Assembly (NCBI RefSeq): GCF_002531935.1
Contig: NZ_NWSV01000004.1
Span: 124,001 to 188,000, forward strand
Source of the DNA: Rhizobium chutanense
GTDB lineage: Bacteria; Pseudomonadota; Alphaproteobacteria; Rhizobiales; Rhizobiaceae
Reading direction: 5' to 3'
DNA length: 64,000 nucleotides
The position numbers and the translations under genes are program-made. The notes beneath the pieces were generated by a model. It saw nothing but the letters and a program-made list of their open reading frames with translations, did not search any database and was not told where the DNA came from. Of the stretch, positions 27,383-36,362 are shown one piece after another; the stretch's first letter is position 1; the number at the start of each line of letters is the position of its first letter.

Positions 27383-27791
27383 GGGTTGCATTCGCGCAAG
27401 TCAGCTAACAAGAGCTCGACAAATCGGCAGCGCGCGTACGCACGGTCGCCTTGAAGGGAGGCCACAGGCAACACTCTTCAAGGAGGCATTGATTAGCGGT
27501 GCCCCCATCTTGTGGCAGCCTAGATAATGCCGCGAGAATAAATTCTTTGAGCATGATTGATCGAACCGTGATCTCGAATCGGTTTCACGCTTCGACGCGG
27601 GAATCGCGAACGCCAGTAGCGAAATCATTGGCAAAGGCTGTGCTGGGTCCGAACCCAATAGGCGTTGCATCCATCAGCGCGGACAATCAAACCTATTAGA
27701 AAATCGCGTTTGACCGCGTGGAACGGCTGAACAATTGATAAATTTGGCCAAAATTGTTTCTGAAGGCGACAAAAGAGGGTGCTGTGAAAAG
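27383..27791. other. 409-base gene-free gap with an inverted repeat
   Basis: No convincing gene is present. CCTTGAAG at 27449-27456 is inverted as CTTCAAGG at 27476-27483 and could form a hairpin after the ABC operon. The base composition drops compared with the transporter genes, and the lower-GC character continues into the RNA ligase gene, as expected at the edge of acquired DNA. A stretch reading GGGTCCGAACCC near 27650 is not a tRNA. Confidence 0.4.
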
Positions 27792-28922
27792 ATGAACGAC
27801 CCGATACACCCTGCACGCCGAATCCCGTTTCCCGACCTTATCGCTGGCTTGAAGCGAGCCCAAGGGCTTGGCCATGTCCATCGCCGTCCGAACGCAACCA
27901 GTACCTTGCAGCTCTACATCTATACGCCCCGGTGCGTATATGAGGATGGTTGGGATCAATTTTCGCTGATCGCTCGCGGTCTCATTGTGGACGAGGGCGC
28001 TGGTCGGGTCGTTGCCACACCATTTCCGAAGTTTTTCAATGTCGGCGAGCGGTATGGCGAAGTACCCGATCTGCCGTTTGAGGCGTTCGAAAAGCTCGAT
28101 GGTAGTCTGATAATCGTGTTCAATGATGCTGGCCGTTGGCACGCAGCCACCAAAGGCGCGTTCGACTCCGAACAGGCCCTATGGGCTCAAGCACGCTTGG
28201 ATGCCCACGATCTCTCCGGCCTGTCGCCGGATACGACATATCTGTTCGAGGCGGTATATCCGGAAAACAGAATTGTCGTGCGATATGCAGAGCCCGCCAT
28301 GGTGATGTTGGCGGCCTACCACGCTTCAGGTCTTGAACTAACCTACGACGAGGTTCGAAGGACGAGCCAAGCGTTGGGATGGCGTGCGGCCGAACGCCAT
28401 GAGTTCGGGAATATGGCGGACATGATGCTCCATACTGCAACGCTCCCACGCGACAACGAGGGATTTGTCGTTAGATTCACAAATGGCGTGCGCCTCAAAC
28501 TCAAAGGCTCCGAGTACCGTCGTATCCATGCGTTGATCTCACGCTGCACGCCATTGGCACTGTGGGAAGCAATGGCCGCTGGGGACGACATGGCCGCGAT
28601 TCGTCGTGATTTGCCGGAAGAGTTTTGGAGCGATTTTGACGACATCGTACTCCTCCTGACGAAGGAATACGCGGCGATGGAAAGGAAGGTCGTTGAACTG
28701 GCAGCATCTGTCGCCCATCTTTCCGATAAAGAGTTGGGATTGTCGCTCAATTCACTGCCTGCTGACGTGGGTCCTTACGTTTTTGGCTTGCGAAAAGCAG
28801 GTGCAATCGTAGGCAAGTCCCGAGACGCGTTGATGCGTTCCATCAGACCCACTGGCAATGTGTTGCCGGGTTACCAGCCGTCATATGCCATGGGGCGTGT
28901 GATTGATGAGGCAACATCGTAG
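27792..28922 (+). CDS. T4 Rnl1-type RNA ligase
   Basis: The 376-residue protein has the nucleotidyl-transferase motifs in order: ARGLIVD and FPKFFNVGE as in T4 RNA ligase 1, motif I EKLDGS with nucleophile Lys101, motif III LFEAVYP, motif IV NEGFVVRF and motif V RLKLKGS (Lys236, Lys238). The family joins 5'-phosphate and 3'-hydroxyl RNA ends through AMP-enzyme and AMP-RNA intermediates, typically to repair tRNAs cut by nucleases. No kinase-phosphatase partner adjoins it. The ribosome site is weak and a TTG 19 codons upstream is possible. Codon use is less GC-biased than in neighbouring operons. Confidence 0.85.
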   Translation: MNDPIHPARRIPFPDLIAGLKRAQGLGHVHRRPNATSTLQLYIYTPRCVYEDGWDQFSLIARGLIVDEGAGRVVATPFPKFFNVGERYGEVPDLPFEAFEKLDGSLIIVFNDAGRWHAATKGAFDSEQALWAQARLDAHDLSGLSPDTTYLFEAVYPENRIVVRYAEPAMVMLAAYHASGLELTYDEVRRTSQALGWRAAERHEFGNMADMMLHTATLPRDNEGFVVRFTNGVRLKLKGSEYRRIHALISRCTPLALWEAMAAGDDMAAIRRDLPEEFWSDFDDIVLLLTKEYAAMERKVVELAASVAHLSDKELGLSLNSLPADVGPYVFGLRKAGAIVGKSRDALMRSIRPTGNVLPGYQPSYAMGRVIDEATS

Positions 28923-28999
28923 ATTTGCAGCGTACAGTAGCTCTGGCGTGAATGCGGGATTGGAGAAGGCCTCGGCTGAGAGGTTGCGTCCGCCGCCAG

Positions 29000-29503
29000 T
29001 CAATTGTCGGGATCGTTGGAATTGGGTCCGGACGCCGCAATTTGCGGGCGGCTGAGGATCGTTCTTCGTAGAGACTCCAGCCATTCATTCGGTGTTCCGT
29101 TGAAATGATCCTTCAGGCGGTCGATAAGATGGCTCCCACTCCACACCGCCGCGGGTTCCATAGACGCGGCCTCCGTGACGGTGACAGACGTTTCAACGCC
29201 GTGCCGATAGGCCGTTACCGCTCCCGAAAGAACGTCCCTTTTTACGAATTCCATATCTTCCCAATCGGGATCTGGCTTGAGGAGCCCTAAACGACGCCAG
29301 CCAGCGCCGCCAAACGCGCTGTCCATGACCCAGCATCGGAATGTAACCGGCATCCCGCCCATTGGCTGAGGCATGATCTCCGTCTCGAATACCACATCAA
29401 AAAAGATGGCGAGCGGATGTTTGAGAGCCATGGCAGCGGCATAGCGACCGTCACCGAGATCAATCTCAAACAGCTCGCCGCGTCTCGGCGCCTTCCGCCC
29501 CAT
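29000..29503 (-). CDS. Imm26-like hypothetical protein
   Basis: The 167-residue protein begins MGRKAPRRGELFEIDLGDGRYAAAMAL; this RGxxFxIxLxDGRYA opening is that of the Imm26 family, immunity proteins found near polymorphic toxins and as orphans. No toxin gene is adjacent. GGAG lies seven bases before the ATG, which favours it over a TTG four codons upstream. It converges on the RNA ligase gene with only 77 bases between. The family call rests on the N-terminal part and is tentative. Confidence 0.62.
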   Translation of the reverse strand: MGRKAPRRGELFEIDLGDGRYAAAMALKHPLAIFFDVVFETEIMPQPMGGMPVTFRCWVMDSAFGGAGWRRLGLLKPDPDWEDMEFVKRDVLSGAVTAYRHGVETSVTVTEAASMEPAAVWSGSHLIDRLKDHFNGTPNEWLESLRRTILSRPQIAASGPNSNDPDN

Positions 29504-29624
29504 TTTATTCTCCAAATTGCCACGTCGCTTCGGCTTTTACACCAAATCGAGGTCAGCCACACAGGCCGGCTGTCGCTTTGGGACAGAGCGCGGAAGAACC
29601 GGAACACCACCCTATGGCGCGATA

Positions 29625-30656
29625 TCACAATTCCACGCCAGAGAGCCGCTCTATCGCCGACCAGATGCGCTTGGCATAACGAGGATCGAACAGGGCGTGG
29701 TAACCGCCCGTGTGCCAGAAGACGACCGGGCCTTTCAGCTCGTTCCTGGCGGCGAGGTCGATGATGGCGGCGGCCGCCTTGCCGCTGTAGACGGGATCGA
29801 CCAGCAGGCCCTCTTTGGTGGCCAGCAGATCGATCGCCTCGTAGATGCCGGCGGCGGGCAGCCCATAACCCTCGCCGAGATAGGCTTCGCTGATATTGAT
29901 GTGATCGCGTGTCAGCTCGACCTCGGCATCGATCAGGCGGGCGCCGCCGCGGGCGAACGAAAGATAGGTGCCGGCCACGTCGGGATAGACGTCTTCGGCG
30001 ACGACGATGCCGCGGATTTGACTTTCGAAGCCATGCAAGGCGTTGCCGAGGACGAGGCCGGCATGGGTTCCGCCCGAAGAGCTGGCATGGACGATGGTGC
30101 CGACGCTCCGGCCGTGGGCGCGCATCTGGTAGCGGAGTTCACCGTAGGCCAGGGCAAAGCCCAGGCAGCTGCGTTCGGACGCGCAGCCGATCGGCAGCCG
30201 ATAGACGCGCTCGCCGGATCGTTCGAGCTCGCGGACGACGATCTCCGCGTGCTCGGCGAGTTCAAGCCAGTTGACGTTGCCGACGAAGCGCAGGTCGGCG
30301 CCGAAAAGGCCGTCGAGCATCAGGTTGCCGACCGGCTCGTGCGGCTCGTCATGACAGAGGAGCAGCGTGCATTTCAGGCCGAGAGCAGCAGCAGCGGCGG
30401 CGACCGCGCGGGTGGCATTGGAAAGGCGCGAGCCTTCGGCGACCAGGTGCGTTGCGCCGCAGGCCAGGGCGTGGGCCAATTCGACCTCGAGCTTGCGGAC
30501 CTTGTTGCCGGCGAGACCGACGGAGCCGATGTCGTCGCGCTTGCACCAGACCTCGACACCGATCGTCTCGCTGAAGCGTTCGAGACGCTGGACCGGCGAA
30601 ACGAAGCCGCGCAGATCGAGGCGCGGCAATCCTTCAAGCATTTCCAGAGCAGTCAT
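29625..30656 (-). CDS. PLP-dependent D-cysteine desulfhydrase / ACC deaminase family protein
   Basis: The 343-residue fold-type II enzyme keeps KRDDIGSVGLAGNKVRKLE, where Lys52 should bind PLP, and the phosphate loop SSSGGTHAG. The family includes ACC deaminase and D-cysteine desulfhydrase. The active-site QSNH of those enzymes reads LSNA here (Ser79 kept, His replaced by Ala81), so neither activity can be assumed. It is divergent from an AraC-type regulator, which may control it. AGAGG lies before the ATG. Confidence 0.82.
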   Translation of the reverse strand: MTALEMLEGLPRLDLRGFVSPVQRLERFSETIGVEVWCKRDDIGSVGLAGNKVRKLEVELAHALACGATHLVAEGSRLSNATRAVAAAAAALGLKCTLLLCHDEPHEPVGNLMLDGLFGADLRFVGNVNWLELAEHAEIVVRELERSGERVYRLPIGCASERSCLGFALAYGELRYQMRAHGRSVGTIVHASSSGGTHAGLVLGNALHGFESQIRGIVVAEDVYPDVAGTYLSFARGGARLIDAEVELTRDHINISEAYLGEGYGLPAAGIYEAIDLLATKEGLLVDPVYSGKAAAAIIDLAARNELKGPVVFWHTGGYHALFDPRYAKRIWSAIERLSGVEL

Positions 30657-30745
30657 CCGATAATCCTCTACCCTTCTGAGATGAGAAGCATATACACAGG
30701 GAGGGATAGCGAAATCCGGACAGTGGATACGTGGCTTCTGACAAA

Positions 30746-31546
30746 ATGACCGGCGGGGACGGCACCGGGGGCGATCGAGAGTTGCCGCCGGAAACGATCG
30801 CCATGAAGATCGTGCAGCTCGCCGAAGTCACCTCCTTCCCGATGGATCGGCACAGCTGGGGTCAATTCGTCTATTCCGTCGCCGGCGTCATCGAGCTGAC
30901 GGTGAAAAGCAGCCGCTATGCGGCGCCGCCGGATTTCGGCGTGTGGCTGCCGCCGGAGACCGAACATCTGGCCTGGGCCGGCGACGAGACCTCCTATCTG
31001 CTGCTCGATATCGAACGGAGGCTCTGCGACCGGCTGCCGCGTCAGGCCAGCATTCTCTCGGTCGGGCCGATCGCCAAGGCGATCCTTCTCGATCTGAAGA
31101 AGCGCGGGATCGGCGCGCCGCAAACCGCGGATGATGCCCGGCTGATGCGCGTGCTGATCGATCAGCTGAGTATCGGATCGCCGCTGGAGAGCTTCCTGCC
31201 GCTATCGGATGATCGCACCTTGAAGCCGGTGCTGGACGCGCTCTGCAAGAACCCCGGCGACGGCCGCTCGCTGGAGGAATGGGCAAGGCATGTTCACAGC
31301 ACCGAACGCACCTTGGCCCGGCGCTGCAAACGCGATCTCGGCATGAGCTTCGTGAAATGGCGGCAGCGGCTTCGCCTCTCCCGGGCGCTCGCCATGCTTG
31401 CGGATGGGCTGTCGGTGCAAACTGTCGCCCACAGGCTGGGCTACAGCACGACCTCCGCCTTCATTGCGATGTTTCAGGCGGCGATCGGCGCGACGCCGAA
31501 CACCTTTCGCGGGCGGTTGCGGGAGGAAGAGGAAGGCCCGCGGTAA
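30746..31546 (+). CDS. AraC-family transcriptional regulator
   Basis: About 266 residues, with an N-terminal cupin-like sensor (FVYSVAGVIELTVKSSRYAAPPDFGVWLPP in part) and a C-terminal AraC pair of helix-turn-helix units (SLEEWARHVHSTERTLARRC and LSVQTVAHRLGYSTTSAFIA). It is divergent from the PLP enzyme gene across fewer than 100 bases, so control of that gene is likely. The start is uncertain: GTG at 30731, ATG at 30746 and ATG at 30803 are all possible and none has a good ribosome site. Confidence 0.85.
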   Translation: MTGGDGTGGDRELPPETIAMKIVQLAEVTSFPMDRHSWGQFVYSVAGVIELTVKSSRYAAPPDFGVWLPPETEHLAWAGDETSYLLLDIERRLCDRLPRQASILSVGPIAKAILLDLKKRGIGAPQTADDARLMRVLIDQLSIGSPLESFLPLSDDRTLKPVLDALCKNPGDGRSLEEWARHVHSTERTLARRCKRDLGMSFVKWRQRLRLSRALAMLADGLSVQTVAHRLGYSTTSAFIAMFQAAIGATPNTFRGRLREEEEGPR

Positions 31547-31708
31547 GCGTGTCACAGCTTTCAGATCGAAACCAATCTCCGGCGCGAAGAAATCATCATC
31601 GCTACTGGCGAAAACGGCATCGCCGTCCTGGAGCAGCGCGTTCACCGAGGCCGATCTCTTCGGCCGGGCGGCAAGCAGCCCGCCGAAACCCTTCAGGCCG
31701 TCTACCAT
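31547..31708 (-). pseudogene. Possible remnant of a minus-strand reading frame
   Basis: In the gap between the AraC gene and bgsB the minus strand reads MVDGLKGFGGLLAARPKR... for 54 codons with ordinary-looking protein composition, then runs antisense into the AraC gene. There is no ribosome site. It may be the decayed 5' end of a lost gene or chance. The rest of the 237-base gap, toward bgsB, is AT-rich and probably holds the bgsBA promoter. Confidence 0.25.
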
Positions 31709-31783
31709 TACTTGTCTATTTCGTTTATTTGCGTTAGCTTATGCAAGATTTAGTTGTATCCATGGTACTAGATCGAGAGGTCG

Positions 31784-33046
31784 ATGGATGACGCGATACC
31801 TTCGGATGACGCCATGATCTGGAACCATCGCATCACACGCATCACTGTCGGCCTGCTGCTGCTGGTGATCATCGCTGTCGTCTCATTGCCGGCGATCACC
31901 GGCTATACGAGCCTTGACGGCACGGTCAATGCGCGTTTCGCCGTCGTCAATGCACCGATCGACGGCACGATTGCAGAAGAGCCCGCCAAGGTGGGCAGCC
32001 CGGCCAAAGAGGGACAGTCTCTCGCAGAGATCAGAAATCCGCGCGTCAACCGCGCGATCCTTGCGTCGCTCGAAGCAGATCGCAACACGGCGCTCGACCG
32101 CGTCGCGGCGCTGAAAAAGGAACGGGCGGAGCTCTCCGAGCTTCGCGAGGAACTGTCCGCCAGATTGGAAGTCTACCGGCAGACCACCATTGCCAATCTC
32201 GAACGCGAAGTCGAAATCCTGCGGAAGAAGGTCGAGGTGTCACAGGCTCAGGATCTGGTCGCGCAGGTCGACCTGAGCCGCCGGATGGCGCTCGAGTCGA
32301 AAGGCATTCTGACCCAGAAGCTGGTCGAGGCCGCGCGCGCCGCCGGGGCTGCGACCGGCGGCGAGGTCGAAATCAGCAATTTGACGGTCGATCAATTGCA
32401 GCAAAGGCTCGAGGCCGTCCGCCAAGGCATCTTCGTGTTCGGCGACGGACAGAACGATGTGCCCTATTCGCGGCAGCGCGAGGACGAGGTCATCGTCCAC
32501 ATCAACGACCTGAACTCGCGCATCGCGGAAAACGAGACGCGCGCCAGCGAAGCGCAAAAGCAGCTCACCGAAGAGAAAAACCGCGTCAGCAACCTTGAAT
32601 CCGCGACCGCTATCGCACCGTTCGACGGCGTCGTCTGGAGCAGGAGCATCGTCAACGGCTCGAACGTCGTGCTCAACAACGAGCTGATGCGCCTGCTCGA
32701 CTGCCGAGAGCTGTTCGTCGATATCCTGGTTCCCGAGGTCGATTATGACGAGATCTATCCGGGACTTGCCGCGCAAGTGCGCTTGTTCGGCCGCAACGAT
32801 GTCTTCAAGGGAACGGTCGTTTCCGTAAAAGGCAGCTCGGCGGCTGTCGAGACCGATGCCTTTGCCGCCAGCCTGCCGCCATCGACACAGCGGAACGCCC
32901 GCATTCGGGTCCGCCTCGATCCTTCCTTCATGAACGGCGACTTCGCCAACTTCTGCCAGGTGGGGCGCAGCGTGCAGGTCCGGTTTTCCAAACACCGCAT
33001 GGACGTGTCAAATTGGGTCAAGAAACTGTGGTTCAGTATCTTCTAG
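31784..33046 (+). CDS. bgsB: HlyD-type membrane fusion protein, BgsB-like
   Basis: The 420-residue protein has one N-terminal membrane segment (ITVGLLLLVIIAVVSLPAIT), a split lipoyl-like domain (NAPIDGTIAEEPAKVGSPAK and IAPFDGVVWSRSIVNGSNV), a long coiled coil between (about residues 100-270) and a beta-barrel domain. This is the periplasmic adaptor layout. Its gene overlaps that of a cellulose-synthase-like glycosyltransferase, the arrangement of the bgsBA operon of Sinorhizobium meliloti, where BgsB is needed for mixed-linkage beta-glucan. The symbol is given on this context. Confidence 0.8.
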   Translation: MDDAIPSDDAMIWNHRITRITVGLLLLVIIAVVSLPAITGYTSLDGTVNARFAVVNAPIDGTIAEEPAKVGSPAKEGQSLAEIRNPRVNRAILASLEADRNTALDRVAALKKERAELSELREELSARLEVYRQTTIANLEREVEILRKKVEVSQAQDLVAQVDLSRRMALESKGILTQKLVEAARAAGAATGGEVEISNLTVDQLQQRLEAVRQGIFVFGDGQNDVPYSRQREDEVIVHINDLNSRIAENETRASEAQKQLTEEKNRVSNLESATAIAPFDGVVWSRSIVNGSNVVLNNELMRLLDCRELFVDILVPEVDYDEIYPGLAAQVRLFGRNDVFKGTVVSVKGSSAAVETDAFAASLPPSTQRNARIRVRLDPSFMNGDFANFCQVGRSVQVRFSKHRMDVSNWVKKLWFSIF

Positions 33047-35022
33047 CACTGGTTCCCACCTTTCTGGTTTTGGCCTTCTTTTTCCTGGGGCCCTTCAATT
33101 GGTCGCGCCATCACAGCTGGACGCGGACGGTGACCTGCGCCTTCGTGGCGGCAACCGTCTTGCGATACATGGTCTGGCGCCTGACCGAGACCGTGCTTCC
33201 CTACCCCAATGACGGCCTGAATTTCTATTGGGTCTGGATCCTCTTCGTGGTCGAGATTCTGGCGTGCCTCGAAGTGGTGCTGTTTCTGATATTGATGAGC
33301 CGCTACGTCGATCGGAGTGCGGAAGCCGACAGGCTGGCCGGGGTTTTCTTCGCGCGCGACACGCGCGAGCTGCCGACCGTCGATGTTTTCATTCCGACCT
33401 ATAACGAGCCGCTCGACGTGCTTGAGCGAACCATCATCGGCGCCCGTGCGCTGGATTATCCTGCCGACAAGCTGAACGTCTATGTGCTCGACGACCAACG
33501 CCGGGACTGGCTCAAGGCCTATTGCGAGGAGAAGAACGCCATCCATGTCACGCGCGGCGACAACAGCCACGCCAAAGCCGGCAATATGAACAACGGGCTC
33601 AAGGTCAGCTCGGGCGAGTTTATCGCGGTCTTCGACGCGGATTTCGTTCCCTATCGACATTTCCTGCGCCGGACGCTGCCCTTCTTCAGTGACGACAGCA
33701 TCGGCATCGTCCAGACACCGCAACATTTCTTCAATACCGATCCCGTGCAATCCAATCTCGGCCTGGAGAATATCTGGCCGGACGAGCAGCGGCTGTTCTT
33801 CGACGAGATCGCGCCCAGCCGCGACAGCTGGGACGTCAGTTTCTGCTGCGGCTCATGCTCGGTTTCGCGCCGCGCGGCGATCGACGCCATCGGCGGATTT
33901 CCGACGGAGTCGATCACCGAAGACCTGCTGACGACGCTTTCCATGCTCAACAAAGGCTACAAGACGCGCTATCTGAATGAGCGGCTGTCGATGGGATTGG
34001 CCGCCGAAAACCTGACCGGTTATTTCGTGCAGCGCGAACGCTGGTGCCAGGGCGGTATTCAGACCCTCTACTTGTACAATGGCCCGCTGCGCGGCCCGGG
34101 ATTGACGCTGTTTCAGCGAATCATGTTCCTGCCGATCTCATGGCTGGTGCAATATCTGGTCCGCCTGACGATCTTGCTCGTCCCGATCGTCTATCTCTGG
34201 CTCGGCCTGCTGCCGCTGCATTTCACCTCGATCGCCGATTACGTGTCGCATCAGGTGCCGGTGCTGGCGGCGTATTTTCTGCTGATGCTGTGGATCACGC
34301 CGACGCGTTATCTGCCGGTGATCTCAAGCGCGGTCGGGACGTTTGCGGCATTCCGCATGCTGCCGACCGTCATCTCCAGCCTGGTGAGACCGTTCGGCAA
34401 ACCGTTCAGGGTGACGCCGAAGGGCAGCGGCAACGAAGCGAACCTGTTCGACCGCTACAGTTTTGCCTGGATCGCAGGCCTGATCACGGTCACCGTCCTT
34501 GGTCTGCTCGTCAATATCGTGCCAGAAACGTCGCACACACAAGGTCAGTTTTCGCCGGTCGCCGCCTTTTGGTCGGGGATCAATATCATCGTCCTGCTCA
34601 TCGCGTCGCTGATCTGCTTCGAGAAACCTCGGCGCCTGTTTCATGCGTTCAAACTCGATGAAGCCGCCACCGTCGACGATGTCCCCGGCCAGGTCGTCAG
34701 TCTGGCGCTGGATAAGGCGGTCGTTGCGGTTCCCACCATGGCCCGATTTCAATCCAAATCGGTCATGCTGAAACTCCCCGGTTTCGCCCCCTTCCAGGCA
34801 GAACTCAGACATGTCACGCAGCGACGAAGGAGCATAAGTCGCGGCGGCGACAAGCAAGCCTATTACCTGCACCTTTATTTCGAACTCGACGGCTCTGCGC
34901 GCGACAGCATGATCGTCAAACTCTACACCGGCCAATATTCGCAGGATATTCGCGACATCGACAAGGTCGCCGTCTCTCTCAATCTTTTGCTGCGCTCGTT
35001 CGGGCGAACGCGCACCTTGTAG
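33013..35022 (+). CDS. bgsA: Cellulose-synthase-like glycosyltransferase, BgsA-like mixed-linkage beta-glucan synthase
   Basis: The 669-residue membrane enzyme is a processive GT2 synthase with all catalytic motifs: DDQ (160-162), DAD (208-210), TED (302-304) and QRERW (340-344), flanked by membrane helices on both sides. Size and partner gene fit BgsA, which makes mixed (1,3)(1,4)-beta-glucan in S. meliloti and is activated by cyclic di-GMP through its C-terminal part. No canonical PilZ RxxxR...DxSxxG motif is seen in the C-terminus. Translation starts within bgsB at TTG 33013 or GTG 33028. Ordinary cellulose synthase is less likely because bcsB, bcsZ and bcsC are absent. Confidence 0.82.
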   Translation: MGQETVVQYLLALVPTFLVLAFFFLGPFNWSRHHSWTRTVTCAFVAATVLRYMVWRLTETVLPYPNDGLNFYWVWILFVVEILACLEVVLFLILMSRYVDRSAEADRLAGVFFARDTRELPTVDVFIPTYNEPLDVLERTIIGARALDYPADKLNVYVLDDQRRDWLKAYCEEKNAIHVTRGDNSHAKAGNMNNGLKVSSGEFIAVFDADFVPYRHFLRRTLPFFSDDSIGIVQTPQHFFNTDPVQSNLGLENIWPDEQRLFFDEIAPSRDSWDVSFCCGSCSVSRRAAIDAIGGFPTESITEDLLTTLSMLNKGYKTRYLNERLSMGLAAENLTGYFVQRERWCQGGIQTLYLYNGPLRGPGLTLFQRIMFLPISWLVQYLVRLTILLVPIVYLWLGLLPLHFTSIADYVSHQVPVLAAYFLLMLWITPTRYLPVISSAVGTFAAFRMLPTVISSLVRPFGKPFRVTPKGSGNEANLFDRYSFAWIAGLITVTVLGLLVNIVPETSHTQGQFSPVAAFWSGINIIVLLIASLICFEKPRRLFHAFKLDEAATVDDVPGQVVSLALDKAVVAVPTMARFQSKSVMLKLPGFAPFQAELRHVTQRRRSISRGGDKQAYYLHLYFELDGSARDSMIVKLYTGQYSQDIRDIDKVAVSLNLLLRSFGRTRTL

Positions 35023-35063
35023 CCAATGGTGAGAACGCCGATCGGGCGGCGCTTCGGCCTTTT
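35023..35063. terminator. Possible terminator between bgsA and the membrane-protein gene
   Basis: The short convergent gap contains CGCCGATCGG twice (around 35037 and 35069), GC-rich palindromes and a TTTTTT run near 35060. This fits a bidirectional terminator, though the exact stem is ambiguous. Confidence 0.35.
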
Positions 35064-35582
35064 TTATCGCGCCGATCGGATGCGCCTGATGATGCTGAAA
35101 TGGCAGCAGATGCAAGCCGGAAGCACGGATAAAAAAAGCACGGTCCCAAGCGGTGAGGAAGAGAGCGGCAGGAACGACCAGTCGCCGCGCTGAAATTGCG
35201 GCAGAGCACTGCCGAAAAGGCCGGCTTGCGCCACGGCGGCCCGCCCCATCGCCATGCCGGTGGCAATCAGCGCGATATGGGCATGGATGAAGCCTGACCG
35301 CTGATGTCTTTGCGGCTGCAAGGCCAAGCGAACCCCGAAAGCCGATGCAAGCATCAACACCACCATGGCGCTCCAGATGCCGACGCCGGGGACCGCCAAA
35401 AGCAGATAGATGGGCTCGCGCATGACCGGGAGGATGGTCATGTAAAGCCACCAGGCAAAGGGACTCGCGGGGTGGCTTTCGAGAAGCGGCATGCTGAGAA
35501 CGAAGATCGATGCGATCGCATAGGCCAGTGCCGGTCCCAGTCGCATCAGCATGAGAATCGCGTTTCGCATAGAGCGTTCCAT
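35064..35582 (-). CDS. Hypothetical four-helix membrane protein
   Basis: A 172-residue protein, not recognised, with about four hydrophobic segments (ALAYAIASIFVLSMPLL, LLLAVPGVGIWSAMVVLML, and two more near HAHIALIATGMAMGRAA and LGTVLFLSVLPACICC). It converges on bgsA, so it is not part of that operon. Two in-frame ATGs four codons apart are possible starts; neither has a strong ribosome site. No function can be assigned. Confidence 0.6.
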   Translation of the reverse strand: MERSMRNAILMLMRLGPALAYAIASIFVLSMPLLESHPASPFAWWLYMTILPVMREPIYLLLAVPGVGIWSAMVVLMLASAFGVRLALQPQRHQRSGFIHAHIALIATGMAMGRAAVAQAGLFGSALPQFQRGDWSFLPLSSSPLGTVLFLSVLPACICCHFSIIRRIRSAR

Positions 35583-35823
35583 CCTTTGACCTGACGGGGA
35601 AGGTAGGCGACGTCGATGAATTTTCCACTCGATGAATCGCCGGACAGAGGATGCCTGCGATCACAACTTGGCGTTTATCAGCCCTGCGACTTCCGGCGAA
35701 AACCGCACCTGTCGCTTTTTTGCGACTATTGGTTCAAATTCTTGAGTTGTTAGCTTTTTTTTACGATGATCTCCGGTGAACGTATCCGAAATTCAGGTAA
35801 GAATGTCTGACGGGGAGATCAAA

Positions 35824-36348
35824 TTGCCAATGCTGCAGATCAAAGCTGGAACGACATGCATCGCGTTTTTGTTAGCGACCGGGACGATTTTGGCCGGTTG
35901 CCAGTCAGCCACGGATGGCCTGGCCGCCTATGGCGACAGTGCAAAAACCCTTGAGGATGACTCGGCCGTCGCCTTCTATAAAAACGACGAGCTGATCACC
36001 ACCGGAAAGCTGCAGTTTCAGGAAAAGAACTACGGAAAATCCTACGCCATTTACAAGCGTGCGGTTGACGTTTTTCCGGAAGATCCGGCTGCCTGGCTGG
36101 GCTTTGCAGCCTCCGCCGACATGGTTGCCCGCTTCGACACATCCGACCGCGCCTACCAGCAGCTCTCGCGCATGATCGGCAACACCCCGGTTTACTATAA
36201 TAATATTGGATATTCTCACCTTTTACGCGGCGACTTACGTACTGCCAGACGGTATTTCTTGAAAGCCTATGAGCTTGATCCCGGAAACGAAGTCACAGCC
36301 CGCAATCTCGAATTGATGAAGAATAGCGTAAATTACGCTCAGCGCTGA
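35824..36348 (+). CDS. tadD: TadD-like TPR lipoprotein of the Tad pilus system
   Basis: The protein has a lipoprotein signal ending in LAGC, then two to three tetratricopeptide units (GKLQFQEKNYGKSYAIYKRA, PAAWLGFAASADMVARFDT, YNNIGYSHLLRGDLRTARRY). This is the TadD layout, the outer-membrane lipoprotein that helps assemble the Tad secretin. It is on the plus strand, opposite to the rest of the locus. I use the TTG at 35824 with GGGGAG six bases upstream; ATG 35830 or ATG 35803 are alternatives. Confidence 0.75.
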   Translation: MPMLQIKAGTTCIAFLLATGTILAGCQSATDGLAAYGDSAKTLEDDSAVAFYKNDELITTGKLQFQEKNYGKSYAIYKRAVDVFPEDPAAWLGFAASADMVARFDTSDRAYQQLSRMIGNTPVYYNNIGYSHLLRGDLRTARRYFLKAYELDPGNEVTARNLELMKNSVNYAQR

Positions 36349-36362
36349 TAAGCTTTTCAGCG
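36343..36362 (+). terminator. Small hairpin over the tadD stop codon
   Basis: CGCTGA at 36343-36348, which includes the stop codon, pairs with TCAGCG at 36357-36362 across eight bases containing CTTTT. It is a weak terminator candidate. Confidence 0.3.

Noticed and set aside
27640..27670. tRNA-like GGGTCCGAACCC sequence
   Set aside because: The T-loop is wrong and no acceptor stem or anticodon arm can be drawn around it.
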